Source: Cruorifilaria tuberocauda (lineage: Eukaryota; Nematoda; Chromadorea; Rhabditida; Onchocercidae). From it: 64,000 bases of DNA. Each line of letters starts with the position of its first letter. Position 1 is the stretch's first letter. The stretch lies in contig JABVXU010000002.1 of NCBI GenBank assembly GCA_013365365.1, forward strand, positions 281,001 to 345,000, in the 5' to 3' direction. A program made the translations under genes and the position numbers. Below, piece after piece: positions 1 to 14,300 of this stretch. A model generated the notes under the pieces. The model did no database searches. It saw only the letters and a program-made list of their open reading frames with translations, and was not told the DNA's origin.

Positions 1-3000
1 TATTAGAAAAAGCTTTGACAAAAATTGCTTCAAGTGTGAAAGGTCGAGATCTGTACTGAAGAAGATAGAAAGAATGGACAAATTAATCATACCAGGTAAA
101 TTACAGTACTTCTAAATTTGCATCTATTCCGATGTATTCAAATATTCCAAACACACAAGAAAAAGTGGACTGAATTTAAACTTGGTTTAAATATCTTATA
201 ATTAATAGAAGTAACATGACTTCGAGATTGAAAAAATACTTCAAGCTAAAACATTTTGAACAAACAAAAGAAAAAATAGCAATAAAAGAATTGACCCTTT
301 TTATATTAAATATATAAATCAGCTGATATAATATCTATATTGATCGCTACTTTAATAAAACTCTCGTAAAATTCAAAAGGACGTGTTATTGTAAAAGTAT
401 ATAAGAGTAATATATAATACTGTAAAAGTATGTAAGAGATACACTCAAAGGATGATTTTCAGTCAGTTAAAAGAAACTAATAAAATGATAGTGAGCTAAG
501 GTCAGACCGGACGTTAATATCCTTGTCCGGAAAACATTAAATAAAATAGTTTAATCCTTTACATCATATTTCAATAAATGTGAGCATATGAGCATCCATA
601 ATCGAAAAATTGATAATGTTATGCATAACTCCACCCTTTGTACTAAGAATCAGTACTTATCACTTCTTACCAACATTCCGCGAATTAAACAATTAATTAA
701 AATACTTATTTAATTATATACTGTTCAATTATACTTTTGCTTAAATTATAGAAACTGGAATGGAGTATTAGATAGGAAAGAAGAGAGCACAATTTTAAGC
801 AACCTTTAGTAAACATATCCATAAATAAATAAGATATTCATAAATCTATTCAGAGATGTTTATTATTAAAAAATTTTATCTAATCCTAATTTGTAAATAG
901 CGAACTACTGTAAATTAAGACATATAGCTGATGCACAAAATTCTATGAAAAAATTTTGCAAAGCGACTTTGATCGGCTACAAAGTTCGTGATCGAATATG
1001 CAAAATATTTAGAAAAAATGCAGTTAATCTTTTATTTTTTCTCAATAATTTATGATTCATAATTATTTAAAAATTAAAACTCAATCAAAACCGGACAGAT
1101 AAAATATTTGTTTGTTATAATTAGATGAAAGAAATGTTCAAGCTTGCTAGACATCGAATTGCGTGTTTATGAGTGCTGTCATATGAAAATGAAATAAAGA
1201 AAAAATCAGGGCAATAGATAGTTAAATATATAGAGATAATGGTGAGGAAGGCTTGTGCCACGTGATAATATCAGGACAGATAGTGTCACTAAGCAATTTT
1301 GTTCTTGAAAATAACATCTTTCAAAAGCTCGTTTGTTGAAGCACATCGAATTGCCTTAGAAATTGCTGTGAATGATCTCACCACACCGCTTCAGTACCAT
1401 TATCACTGCCATCACCGTCATTACCACAATCAACACAAGTCTTTTATTTTCATCGATTTCACCGATTTTTGAAATAATGAAATGTATGAATTCAAGTTTT
1501 TAGCATAATCTATAGAAATTCAATTTTATGAAATACATTTCCTTTTTCTCCTTTGTAAAAAAACTTTTCCTGTGGTACGCACCACTACACTCTAAATCTT
1601 CGAAATTTATTACCTATTCTAATTTCCCTAAATGTGAAAGAATAAAAAGAACACAAATTAGCTACCTATTATGGAATTAATAGCAAGTTAACTTCTCAAA
1701 ATGATCCTTTTTTTATCTTATAAAGGATATATTCAAATAAATGTTTCGCATTTATAAAAGCAATTCTACTAATTCTAAACGAAAATAAAAGTGAAAGAAA
1801 AAAGGAGGAAGATGGCCGTTTCATTCTCTCAATTACTTCAAGATATTTTGATTTCACACCTAAATTGAAACTTTACTTCGAACACATGGACACGGCAGCT
1901 ATACAATTTGAAGCGTCAATTGCACTTCATTCCATCTTCCAAATATTTCAATTGCACAATTTATACTTTAAGGGGCATATTTTAACAGAAAATATTGCAT
2001 CATTGAAAGGCCTATTTTTATACGGGTGTAAGAGTATTAATTCAACGCTTCTATTGTTGTTATATTGGAATTCATGACATACTTCATGTCCTAGAAAAGC
2101 ATCAATTTATTTTGACACTTAATTTGAGCTTAGGGTCTTCTTTAAGTCTATGCCCACATATATCTAAATGGATGACATCGTAACCCTGCTTGAAATCCCC
2201 ATTCTAAAACTAAGCTGATATCATATTCTTCTATTTTTTAGAAGAACCTTCCCTAAACTATCATATTTCGAAAGTTTGAGGACAGTGAAGATGAATCACC
2301 AACGGATGAACTAAAAAATCCCAACAATCATATACTCAGCATTTAAAAATTATCGATCATCTCACTGATTTTGCAGAAACGATAAAGAGAATTAGTAATT
2401 TAACAAAAATTTCAGAATAAATTTTTGACTAAAAATTCATAACAGATTCTCTACGGATGAATAAATTTTGATGAAGATAATATGTTTTGAAGAGTTTAAT
2501 GAGGAAGATATCACAGACATTTGATATCGTCACCGCCGTCCAGAATAGCACGTTTGGGGCGTGCACCGATAAATCATCCACGTCGCCACTTCCTGAATAT
2601 TATGTCTTTTTTTCCAGAAGAAGAAGAAGCCTATCCGAACCTAACCAAAAAATGCTTCAATCTTCCCTTCCTGTTTGCAATCATATACATAACACTGAAA
2701 TGTTCACCACTTCTCAGCAGTAATTTATCGAGAACATAATTATGCTTTTCTCATTTTCCCTTTAGATAAGAAGAGTGAGAAATTCTAAGATAACTCAACA
2801 GATATTCGGTATAAACGAGGATGAAGCACTTCTCTATTCACCTCTCTCTCTTCTCTACTCCATGCCATCCTACCTCAATTCCGAAAAAACATTTCATCGA
2901 GCTATCAGCAATCTCTTCTCACTTACCAAAAGCTTCTCGCTTAAGCACAATTACAAATAGTTGTCAGAAGATGTCAACTCACCACATCAATTCTCTTTTT

Positions 3001-6000
3001 TCCACTCATTTTCTTAAAAAAAATCAAAACTGACATTCTGCTCACTTTGAAATAATTTTTTTTCACTCATTAAAATATCTTTTCTGTCAACAAAACCAAA
3101 CCAAAATACATAAAATGCGTTTTTTTATGTTGAACTTTTTTATCACAATAAACTGATCGCTTCCATGCAGTCTGTATATTCATTGCGTCAATGTTCATAT
3201 TTCTCCATCCTTTTTCTGGTTAGTCATTGAAAGTTATAGATAATAACTATCCAGGCCTAATGTCCATCTTAGTTCTGATAAAACAATGGAAGGGACCATT
3301 GGAATAGAATATAAAAAGCGACATTGATAACAAATAACATAGTACAATACTGGCAGTATTGAAAAAAAGAATTTTGTGAGTGAGAAAGGAACAGTTACTT
3401 GTCACCTGTTCTCTGTTTACCTGTATGAACAAGATGACACTAATAACAGACGAACAGAAGAGTGACAGTCTCTGCTATATCAAATTGACACATACATATG
3501 TACACACACGCGTTTCTTGAAAACTGTAGAGAGAGAATACGGTAATATTATGTACACTGAACTAAAACCTATATGCAACAGAGAGATTGAGGTGTACTTC
3601 CCCTCGACTAATTAAAACCCACGGTTAGAAATGTGGTAAATACTAACACATTTAAAGCGAGCTGGAAAAGATTAGTGAAAAGAAGTAGTAATTGCGTAAT
3701 ATATTTTTTAAAAGTCTTTTTCAGAAAGAAGGAAAAAAGATTTACCGCATTGAGGGAAAGTTGCAAGGAAATTAACACATCTTGACAGAAGATGTCGTAT
3801 ACAAATCTAACTATCTTTCTGATTCATTAATCATCAACTCATTACGATCATCGATCATCATCCTCACTTCATTATTTGATACTAATTAAAGTGGTCATGA
3901 TTCGGATCTGTCATCCATGCAAATCTTTTACACAAGGAAGTTATTTCTTATTTTTCTGCTAATCAGTCTGAATAGATGACTGAATCACTGAATAGATGAT
4001 AATAATATAGATTAATCACATACATTTTAAAGAGATCCTCTGCTGCTGTTTAAGATAAAATAGTAGAGTATATGAAAAAAACAGGAAATAAAAGAAAAAA
4101 TTGTCATATGCCTTTCGCCGTTACAGCTGCAATTCGCCAATTGGCAATTCATTCAATTAATCTTTAAAAGAAACTTCACAGATTAATTGATAACAGATAG
4201 GTTTTGATCTCTTACAGAAAAAGGATTGATAGCTATGCTATTCTGGTGGTTTCGTTCGTTGGTATACTTAAAGCTGTAAGAAAAGTGAAAAGTATCAAAT
4301 CCATGGTTCCGCTCCTTGTTGAGTCGAACTAGACAAAGAAAAAGTTTAGACTGAAGCAGAGGTGATGATCAAATGATTGGCGTAAGTGATCGATACAATC
4401 TTTTCTGATCTAAGAAATAGGAAAAAGAAAGTTAACGAAAAATTTTGAAACGAGAAAACATCGAATGGCAGCATATTCTCGGGAGTGAGGAGAAATGGTA
4501 TGCATGCCATTTACTCTCGAATGGAAACAGTGAATCGAGATGACATCTCTGCACTTGACCATTTCAAAAACCATCACTTTTTTTCTTTTCCACTAGCAAC
4601 AAAATTTCTTTTGTAATGGTATACAGCTGAATTAAACGATATGCACAAAACACGCATGCATAATATCTAAGAGATTAAGTAAGCAAAAAGATGAAAGCGT
4701 AATGATAATGGAGAACATTAGGTAATATAAATCGTTCCAAAAATTTCATCAACTAAAATTTATTCAAGCTAAACATTATATAAAATTTGCAGCAAATTAT
4801 TAATAAAAATTATGATCATTTAGCTTAAGTAAACTTTATCATCAATGGCATTTCTTAAAATAAGAACGAAATGGATCACTGGTTTATGGAAGACACAATG
4901 AAAGGATAAATGGATGAGAAAAGGCTATTGTGGGTAATGATATAGGGCAGATTGTGGGAAAGAACTGCTGTAACAGCAAAAATACCTCGGGGGACTTGTT
5001 CCCTTCATAAGGTTACTTTTCATCCACCAAATAAAAGAAAAAAAGTGCCATGAAAATCTGTCATCGCCACTTGAAGTGTGATATGAGCATTGGCAGCCCG
5101 CAAAAAGCATCAACAGTGGACCCCAGAGAGTGTGTCAAAAAGTGCCAACAAAGCGACAGAAGCTTTTATGGATGACTAATCGACAAGAGACAACCCAACA
5201 TTGATATCACATAAACATACCCATCTATCTATTCAATATAAGATTTCCCTCCTTCTCCCTCGCCCTTTCGAAAGAAAGAAAAATGATACAAAACCGTAAT
5301 CCGCTGTACTCAAATATTCCTAACAACAATACCTGATATGACATTAAATTCAGAAAAATGCATCAGGAAAAGGCTATGAAATAAAAGAAGCAATATTTTA
5401 TACAAATATTAAGCTAACGATAACATAGGCACTCGCATCATCACATCGAATTACGCATGAAATATTATACAATTTAGATGGGTGCTACTGCTATCTGAAT
5501 GCCCCATTTCGGAAGATAATCTATGATAGGATAAAAAGATAACAGGGAAACAAATGTTTCCGTTGCTTTATAAGTTTCCACACAACGAACAGCTCAATTT
5601 TTTAACTTTAAAATCTTCGAAAATGAAATCTTTACAGAAGCATGAAGTGACAAAAATCTAGATGTACGGTTACAAATTGGATTAAATATGTAAAAACTGC
5701 TAACATCGTTTAATTAGTGAATAAAGTTGTTAAGAAAATTACCAGCTTTCGGTTCTAATTTTTCGAATTTCGGAAAAAAGGTAAAGTATTTTTCATACTG
5801 AACTAAAAATTACACGCTGAAAGATTCCATATCACAGTGATAAACCATGCATTAATAATATCTCAACAATCAAGTGCGCTGGTGGCAGTGAATAATTCCC
5901 AAAGTGACAATATCGTCTATAAAAACCATCAGAATCGTTTCATTCCTTACTATGACGCTCTTCCCGATACTCTATTCCTGACATATCTAGGATTCTACTC

Positions 6001-8032
6001 CCCAGTCACGAACTATCTATCTTTCGACAATACTACTAATTCTTGAAACTTATTAGAATGTCCACTTTTACTATCTTATGAAGATATGATCCTTCTTCGC
6101 TAGTTGTCAAGGATGCGCTTTTAAACTTTAACGAAATAGCACTGATCCTACCAGATTCTCACTAGTTTAATATTTTCTAGCTTCTAACTCTCAATAAAAT
6201 TTCTCTCAATTCTCATTCTACATAAAACCATCGCTAACTTTCCCCGCATTAATACTCGCAATCTAATTTTTAGCATGTGTTTCCTTAATATCTCCAAAAT
6301 CATCCATTTACGTTCTACATTCATTTCTAACCTCTAATTTCTAACCAACGTAGCCGTCGTCTATTTTCATCAGCACATTTATGCGTTATGAGGACGAGGA
6401 AGATGAAGCGTAAATCACTGAATTCAAACTGGGTTCATTGACGTTTCTCAAATTACTGCAACAGTTCATTTCATGTAATTGAAAAAGAGGTGGTGAATAC
6501 CTATGTAATTAAAAGATCATTAAAATTTTGCCCGTTTCTCGATCGTATATGAAAGTATAATAATATGATGATGATGATGGAAAGATATGATAATCGAAAA
6601 TCCACGTTCATTTTGTTCATTAATTCCACGCGCATTGAAATCAAAATTTAATTTAAAATTTAATTTAATTTAGATTGAAATTTTTTTACTATTGACCACA
6701 ATAAATAGAAAAGAACAGAATTGTGTTACCGTTGCATTTCAAAAGACAGTTAGTAGCGAATTTTTATACAGCAAAGACTGTATTTTCCATAACTGTTGTT
6801 CCAGTTCCTTCAGATATTTTGTAACTCAAATGGTTAAAACAGTCGGAAGTAAATGAATGCATGAATGAAAATAATTTATCCGATATATTTAAGAAACCAT
6901 TTTGTGCAACAATACTATTCTCCACTTCTTACAACTACTGAGAATATCCCGATCAAAACTTCGATAATTCTACAACGATTCTTCGTCTTATCACGCTTAT
7001 CACCCCTCGCTTCTGATGGGATCGATGTTAATGTAATTATTGTTGGAAATTATCCTCCTTTATATGATATTATTTCAAGTAAGAAATAGAGATGGTGGAA
7101 CACTAGTATTCGAAGCATGCATGGATTATACAGCATTTGACAATTTGTTTTATTTCTTCTTGCTCAATAACGCAATGATATTCTAAAGGGATAAAAAAAT
7201 CCCGAAAATAATATTACCAGAAGATCACCTACCTCTCTAATATTCATGAATATACTACTAAAATGAGAGACAGAGTTAGATTAGATTGTTTCAGTAACGA
7301 TAATAAACTAAGTAATTAAACTGATCGCTGTAATCATAGTTTACATGAAATATATGTGCAAAACTACCACTTAATACATTAAACTGAAGAATTTATTATC
7401 TGTGATTTATGCTTTAAGCATGAAAACAAAAAATAACTTGGAAAATAAAATTACAAGAATACCTATCATTTGTAGAGAAGTTATGACACAAATCTTATTT
7501 TTAAAAATCTGCAAGAAGATCAAAAGTTGTACAGTCATATTTAACGTCCTTTTTCAACGACGTAGAGCTATGAGAATTGAAAACAAAATCTAAAATTACC
7601 AGCGCTATCATGCTGCTAAAAGCGAGACAAGCAAAAAGTCAAAGAAAAAATGACTTTTAGTTTATAAAAATACATGAAGTAGATTGTAAGTTTTGTTACT
7701 TGGTTTAGAACTGAATTTTTCTTTCATTTAAAACTTTGCAACGATGTACTGCTTGTTGCTTAAGAGAATACAAGTTTAATATCAAATGATACGCAAAATT
7801 CATTTATATTCACGTTTTAAAACGAATAACAAAATAAGAAAATACCCAAATCTAATGTTAAACATCTATCTTGGAATTCTTATTAAGAAGCAACATGAAA
7901 ATGCCAATAAAAGCTTTGAATAAGACAAAAAATGGACTATCCGATTATAAATAAAGATAAAAAGATGAATAATAGCTGAAAAATCATATATTATTTTAAC
8001 ACCTAGTTAGAATTGCATCAAAATATGCTTAC
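1..8032. other. Long stretch without a recognised gene
   Basis: No open frame longer than about 75 codons here has splice signals, codon use or similarity that I can support. The sequence is AT-rich with scattered short repeats, for example an ATG/GAT trinucleotide run near 6564-6580 and an AATTTAATTTAAA run near 6643-6673. The gene whose exons end at 8033 on the minus strand has an open donor pointing into this stretch, so part of it is probably an intron of that gene and could hide short 3' exons that I could not identify. Confidence 0.5.
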
Positions 8033-9279
8033 CTCTTGGATAAATCCTCTCTCAAAATCATCTATCTTCCAACCAGTACGACGAATGATTGCCTCAGCTC
8101 GTTTTCTTGTCAACGTAGATAATGCACGATGCAACAAAATTTTGATACGAATCGGCACCGCCTGCACAAAAACACAGTTTATGCAAGAAAGAAATTTCAT
8201 ATTACTAATCTTTTAATAAAAATTTCCAAAACAGTAACATAAAAGTAGAATGAAATCAAGTTGGGACAATTATTTCATTAAAATAAATTTGAATTAATCC
8301 TGAATTAAAATGATTCTTAAATACCTTCTCGTATGAAATGAATAAAATAGATGCCGGAGAACGACTCCGTATAACCTATACAGGAAGAAATGTTGTTTAC
8401 AAATGATAACAGGAGCTATTTTTGAAAAGAATTTCAACTTTATGCTTCAACTTTTTTTTCATTTATCATAACAGCTAATTAAATGCTCTGTTAAAAGCTC
8501 GCCTATGATCTATCTAGATATTTGACCTAAAAAATGTAGGCAAAACATGCCTTGTGGCGTTAGAAATGAGGCTCTAAGAAGATACTTCCATTTAGTAATG
8601 TTTAAATAGTCTGAAATAGAAGAAAAAAATAGAGAACCTGGAAACCATAAAGTGATGCGAACGTAATGGCTTCGATAAGATCGGTCTGATCCACCGTATC
8701 ACTATTATCAGCATCTACTGCATTAGTTATATCACCAGGATTAACTACCGTTGATATGCCACTGCCTGACAAATCATTTAATAAACCGTACTGAATCCGT
8801 TTTTGAATATTGCCTACAACAAATAGATATACAGTCAGTAATAAGTATCATATTTAAAGAATATGATAATATAACGAATATTCAGTACTTCAAAGCTTTG
8901 ACGATTACTTGAGTTTTCCTTTAAAATTTGTTGAAATTTCGTTCCTTCTGTCTTTAAAAAAGGTCTGGAATGCGTCTCAAAGTCACACAATAATCGAAAT
9001 GAAACCTTGTAAATAGATTGGAGTAAATCATATAAATGGATTATTCTGAATTCCAAAACTTTCACCGCTTTATCAGTCTCTAATGTCCTTCCTAATTTGC
9101 AAAAAATTTTAATTGCTTAAAAATACTTTATAATTTTTAAGGAATCAAAAAAAAACAATACGAGGATAAAACATACCAGAAGTAGTAGGTGGTTGATCAG
9201 ATTCGGTACCAATCGTTCTCCTACTACCATTTCTAAACGCTGCATTCAAATGTGGCAGCATTGCCGGTGAAAGCAACAT
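8033..9279 (-). CDS. Unrecognised protein, first three coding exons (3' part missing)
   Basis: Three exons join in phase on the minus strand: 9177-9279, 8638-8813 and 8033-8161. The start ATG at 9279 is preceded directly by an in-frame TAA, so it is the likely initiator. The donors (TCTG|GTATG, CCAG|GTTCTC, AGAG|GTAAGC) and acceptors (TTGTAG, TGTGCAG) fit nematode introns. The 136 residues seen have a Ser/Thr/Asn-rich acidic middle (about 45-80), then a compact helical, basic segment (about 83-136) with FASLYGFQ, RKRAEAIIRRTGW and FERGFIQ. This second part looks like a folded domain, perhaps nucleic-acid binding, but I cannot name the family. No stop codon follows; the last donor opens into the unassigned DNA to the left, so the gene is incomplete here. 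Existence of the exons is well supported by phase; function is not assigned. Confidence 0.6.
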
Positions 9280-11305
9280 TTATATGATAATAATAAACCG
9301 TTCGTTCTTCCAAAGAATTTATCACTATCAATTATCTCTTAACTCTTTAGCAATTGAGTAAAATAATACCAATTATACAAATTTGTATCATATCTAAAAT
9401 AATGCTTTATCTTAATCTGAAAAATTATAAAAAGAATAATAAGCAAATTAAAATCAAAAATGATTGAAAGATACAACTAATGAATTTGTACATATCATTA
9501 CAGGATAATACTGATGCTATTTTATACACATCCGTATATAATCACCACTTACCTAATGCAGTATTCTTAATTTAACCTATATATTAGATGTGTGATACTC
9601 AAAAATCAAACAGAAATAATTTCTTTATGTTTGCAACTACCAATTATGATGAAAAGGTAATATGCTTGGTAGAAATGAAAAAGCTAACAAATTCAGAAGA
9701 AAGTTTTTAACATTTCATAATTCACATGAACATATAGCATGAATCCAATAGAATTAACTTGTAAAGAAAAAATGAAATCTATATGACCGATAAGTTCTCT
9801 GATAATGTATCAATGGTAGAACGACATTGTAGAAAGTTCACTGAAGTGATATATGGTGGAATTATCACTGTCACACTCAGTTCTATTTCAATGGATGAAG
9901 GTGACGATGTCCGTTCACTTATGCCCTCTCTCTGTGCACACCACTTTCAGCTCGCCTACGGTAACTTCCATTCCCTCTCCTTCCTTCTCGAACTACCAGC
10001 ATCGAGACACACACACATGCACACCGACAAATTGAATTCATTTATCTGCTTACAGCGAAAACAAAAAAGATGTGACACTCGCCGATGGTACATATACACA
10101 CACTTCCACAGAGAAGTAAAGCTGTAAACATTCACGTAAACAAAAGTTCATGATATTTCTGTCAGAAGAAATGAGTGTAAACGTAAAGGTCCATCGTATT
10201 ACAATATGATGGACAATCGAGCGTCCGAAATGTAAGGTTATGATGTAAAATGACCGTTGTTGAAGTAAACAATATGAATACCCATCGCTGATTTCGAAAT
10301 TTTAGCTAAGGACAATTGCAATGGGATCTTTTCCTTTCAAGTCATCATATCAATATTTTTTCAATTTACTCATCAGTAGTACTATCTTTCTAGTTCTCGT
10401 CATACGAGGGTAGAAATGAGGAAATATTTCCTACACAAAACCAGTACATCAATTATCAATGATATGTAGTTGCATTATTTCTTTTGATTGATATTAGGAT
10501 TATGTTATGATCATAATTCAATCAACCATTTGAATATATTATATTATATAAGAATGTATCGAGATTTCAAAAATAATTGGAATAAAAGTAAATTTTGTAA
10601 CTGACAGCACTGAATGTTCAACGTTTACTTTTAAGCCAATTTGACGAAATCGATTAATTTTTTGATGAAGTTGTTGATATCTCAACTACGGTTCACAATA
10701 ATTCTCTTCTTTTTCCTCTTTCATAGCAAGAAAGAGTCAGGAGCGCAATAAAAGAGAAAATGAAATGAAGTAAGAAATAAGTTAAACTGTTTGAAGGATA
10801 ACATGGTGCTATTCGAAAGCGTCAATGTTCAGGTTTACAGTTAAAAGGTTGTAAACAACAGCCCCCGCAATGATGGCACAGTTACTTTGAAGTAGCAGGA
10901 AGACTGAGATGGAACAGGTGGATGGAGGAGAACGTGGCTGTGCATAGATATTAATGATTGTTAACTAGCAGATCGGACGAAGGTTTCTGGGTTGGGACAG
11001 TTGTCTCACCTCCAATTGGCTTTTCCTCCCTGAAGCAGTACTCTGCTCTGGACAGTTGTCGTCCTCTTTCCCCGGTTTCCACTCTCGAAAACGAGTCGCC
11101 TCCACTTCCTCTCCACACCTAAAATGCCGACGACTAATGTGCACGTATGTATCTGTTTGACGCAAACGCGCTCTTCCTTCAACTATCTATTTGCTACCGA
11201 CTCCTGTCATACTTGAATCCCACAACCGACAGCACCACCAACATTCAGCTATTCGTCAAATCTCACTCGACCACGTTCCAATCCAACATCTCTGCAACTT
11301 CAACA

Positions 11306-11357
11306 TGTGTGTGTATGTATGTATGTATACGTTTGTGTGTGGTATGTGTGTGTATAT
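11306..11357. repeat. TG/TATG microsatellite
   Basis: A compound simple repeat of TGTGTG, three TATG units and further TGTGTG tracts ending in TATATA. It lies in the GC-richer block upstream of the unrecognised minus-strand gene. Repeats of this type are length-polymorphic and may form Z-DNA, but nothing shows a function here. Confidence 0.7.
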
Positions 11358-14300
11358 AGTGCACACTAAACGAGACAAATGGATCCAAGTGGTGTCAGTA
11401 CATGGCTTCACGCAAAACGGTCCGAAGGATCATTTATTGGTCCCATTCATCCAATAAGCTGAGTATTCTCTCATCCATCTCACTCCTACCTTGGCTTCTT
11501 CCGGGTACTGGTGATCCGCCTACTTGTTACTACATCTTTGATATATGAAAATAGCACCTCAAGAAACTCCTACGCCGAGTGAACTTCGCTTGTCTCATAA
11601 TTCACCCTGAAGTGATACCAGGCAGTCGTTGATGTTATGACGTGGAATGAAAAGTAACATCATCATTTACAAGGTTATTTTTCAAATGAATTTTTTAATT
11701 TCCCCATCTGAGTTGGAATTCGAAAATAAAAGGGAAAAAAATTGCAATGTAAATATGTAAAAAGGTTTTAGAATCGTACATGAATGAAAAGATAGTTAAA
11801 AGAAAATTTCATAGTACAACTGGAACGCATGTGGATCGTGAAATAAGCATCCTAAAGGAGTGAAAGCTTCGGAAAGAATTATTCATGATATGCATGAAGA
11901 ATGAAATGAAGTGAAAAGATATCATCGTTAAGAATCACTTCCATTCCGGATAGTAGCGTTAATCAGATTCTTAAAATGCGATAAACAAGCCTGAGCGATG
12001 ATCGGTATGATGGACGAGTTTCTCGGAAATGTTTTAAGATCGATGCGTCCAGGGCAATCTGTTTGCCTATTTTTTTTCTTTCAAAAAACAAAATTTGAGA
12101 AGAGGGAAAGAGATAAAAATGGGATAGGATAGAGAAGAAAATGGATGGTTTGAGAGATGAGAAATGTACAATAATCAAATGAGAGGCAGAGAAGATGACT
12201 GTACGAAAGTAAAAGTGAAAGTAATCTGTTGGACGGGATAGAATCCAGGAGATAATAACAAGTAAGAAGTTAGCCTTCTGGCAGCTCTGTTTCGATCAGG
12301 AGAAGCGGAAGGTTGCAGAGGAGGAAACAGGAAAAGGACAGGAAGAGGGAGGAGAAGCGGTTTCCGTCATTGATATGTGTGCTCTGACGGTGGTTCGGTA
12401 GCCCAGCGGAACGACAGCTGACGACAGTCATCGTCCCCACAGCCACAGACCGTCTCGTATCAGTGCGAGAAGCTACTTACTCTTCTCTGCCACCGATGCT
12501 CCGATGCTTAACTGCGCCTTCACGGTGTAATAATTTGATGACACTCACAGATCGAGATGCTTCACCCTCAGATGTACTTCCGCATAACGCCCTATCGTAA
12601 GCTTCTCCTACACAACATCACCCCTCTTACCGCTTTTCCTAGCAAGCTAAATCTCACCCAGAACCAATGAAATTTTACACATTCATCAATCACACCCTTC
12701 CCAATTACATTTCCGTTTACCTTCATTTACAAAAGAGCCAACAAAGACTGTCAAATAATTACTATCCTTCAAATAGGTATTAGACTATTTTCCGCCTGCT
12801 ACTGTGTATAATCTTCTTGCTGATGCAATATGCCTGACCACTTAGATACACATTCATTACGTGTCAACGTCACCATCGTCACCATCTATGCATGCCATCA
12901 CCCTTGCGCTCTGCTTAGCTCACTTCTCTCTTTTCTCCTACGGTAGCATCCACCATCAGCGCATTGCAATGAATCAAAAAAAGTCCGCTCGACGTAGTGC
13001 CATCAAAAAACGTCGAATTCTCCGATACTTTCGCACAAAAAAATCATTTTGCATATGCCAACAACATTCCATAGTTTGTGTAAGTGAAGAAAAGAGCGAA
13101 AGATATTGTCTTCTGTCTGTCGGTTACCATCCGTACTAAGCGGATAATTCGAAAGTGTGAATCCATCGTGTCACATACTTTGCAGCTCTTTTAACCCTTA
13201 ACAGTTATCTTCCTATAATACTGAATACAAGATGAATTACCGAATGTATAGCAAATGTACCATTACACGTGGGACTTGCGCAATTGACGCTTTCATCCAA
13301 TTCATCTAATGGTTAATCTTACTAACTTAGCTGAATTATCCATTTTGACAATCCTATTCAGTAAGTTATCCTATCATCTTTATATATGTTATCCTATCGT
13401 TATGCACATTTAGCAGCGTAGGCACGACATAAGAAGCATATCAGCAATGAGATACACATCAGAAGGGTCATTAATGAGCGTCGTCTAAATGATACGAGAA
13501 AGATGTATTGATTGATTGAAAGTTTGATGAAAATGGTTAATACAAACGATTAGCATTATAATATACACAAAAGAAAAAGGCGGTAAGCGCATATGTCACG
13601 CCTTGTTGATCAGAAAATATGCGTAACCAAAGTACTGGATGGATTTTGTTTTATTTATTGATTTTTATTTAGCCATAATGTTTGGGAAACTTTGGAAGAT
13701 TACTGCCATCAAAAAGCACTTCGTTACAGTATTTTCAGGTGCAAGAAAAGGCGTTCCTACCGTTGAAAGATGACCAATTGAGATGACTGACTGACCAGTA
13801 ATAATGACGCGGAAAGATGCCATTATCAGTATGCGGCATACCCTTAACAGATTTCCAATACGCTCAACTACCCTCTCAATTGGACCGGATCGCAAAATGA
13901 CCTTTGTCCAATCTCCACTTACGAGACAGCACAAACTACACTCACATACCTACCCACATTGTCTAAACAGACACACACACGCGGACGTGGACATACACCG
14001 TAAACACATCACTGTCGTACAGATAGTGCGTGCTTATTAGTAGCAAATAGTCGATTCAATATAACAAATTAGAAGTGACAATTACGTAACTGATTCGCGT
14101 GATGGAGATACGTGAGAACAGTGATGTGAGTTTGTGAAAAGAATCTTATCTATCGCTTCTGTTCAGATAAAACAATCATGATTATCCTTGGGTTATTCCA
14201 TGATTCCCTCAGAACCAAGATTAACAATCATTCGTGATCTGACTCGAAATCAGTTTCAGTCTTCTCTATTCCGTATTTAAAGAAATCGGAGGAATCTATA

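Noticed and set aside
9783..10127. 114-codon plus-strand open frame
   Set aside because: Composition (His/Ser/Thr runs from CA-rich repeats), no splice sites, no domain; it looks like chance openness in a repeat-containing spacer.
12861..13139. 92-codon frame with a signal-peptide-like start and a basic tail
   Set aside because: It opens with GTG, not ATG, and the basic part is low complexity. No acceptor lies just upstream and no downstream exon was found.
13665..13934. 89-codon minus-strand frame
   Set aside because: No motif, no paired splice signals and no neighbouring exon in phase. It overlaps an open frame on the other strand.
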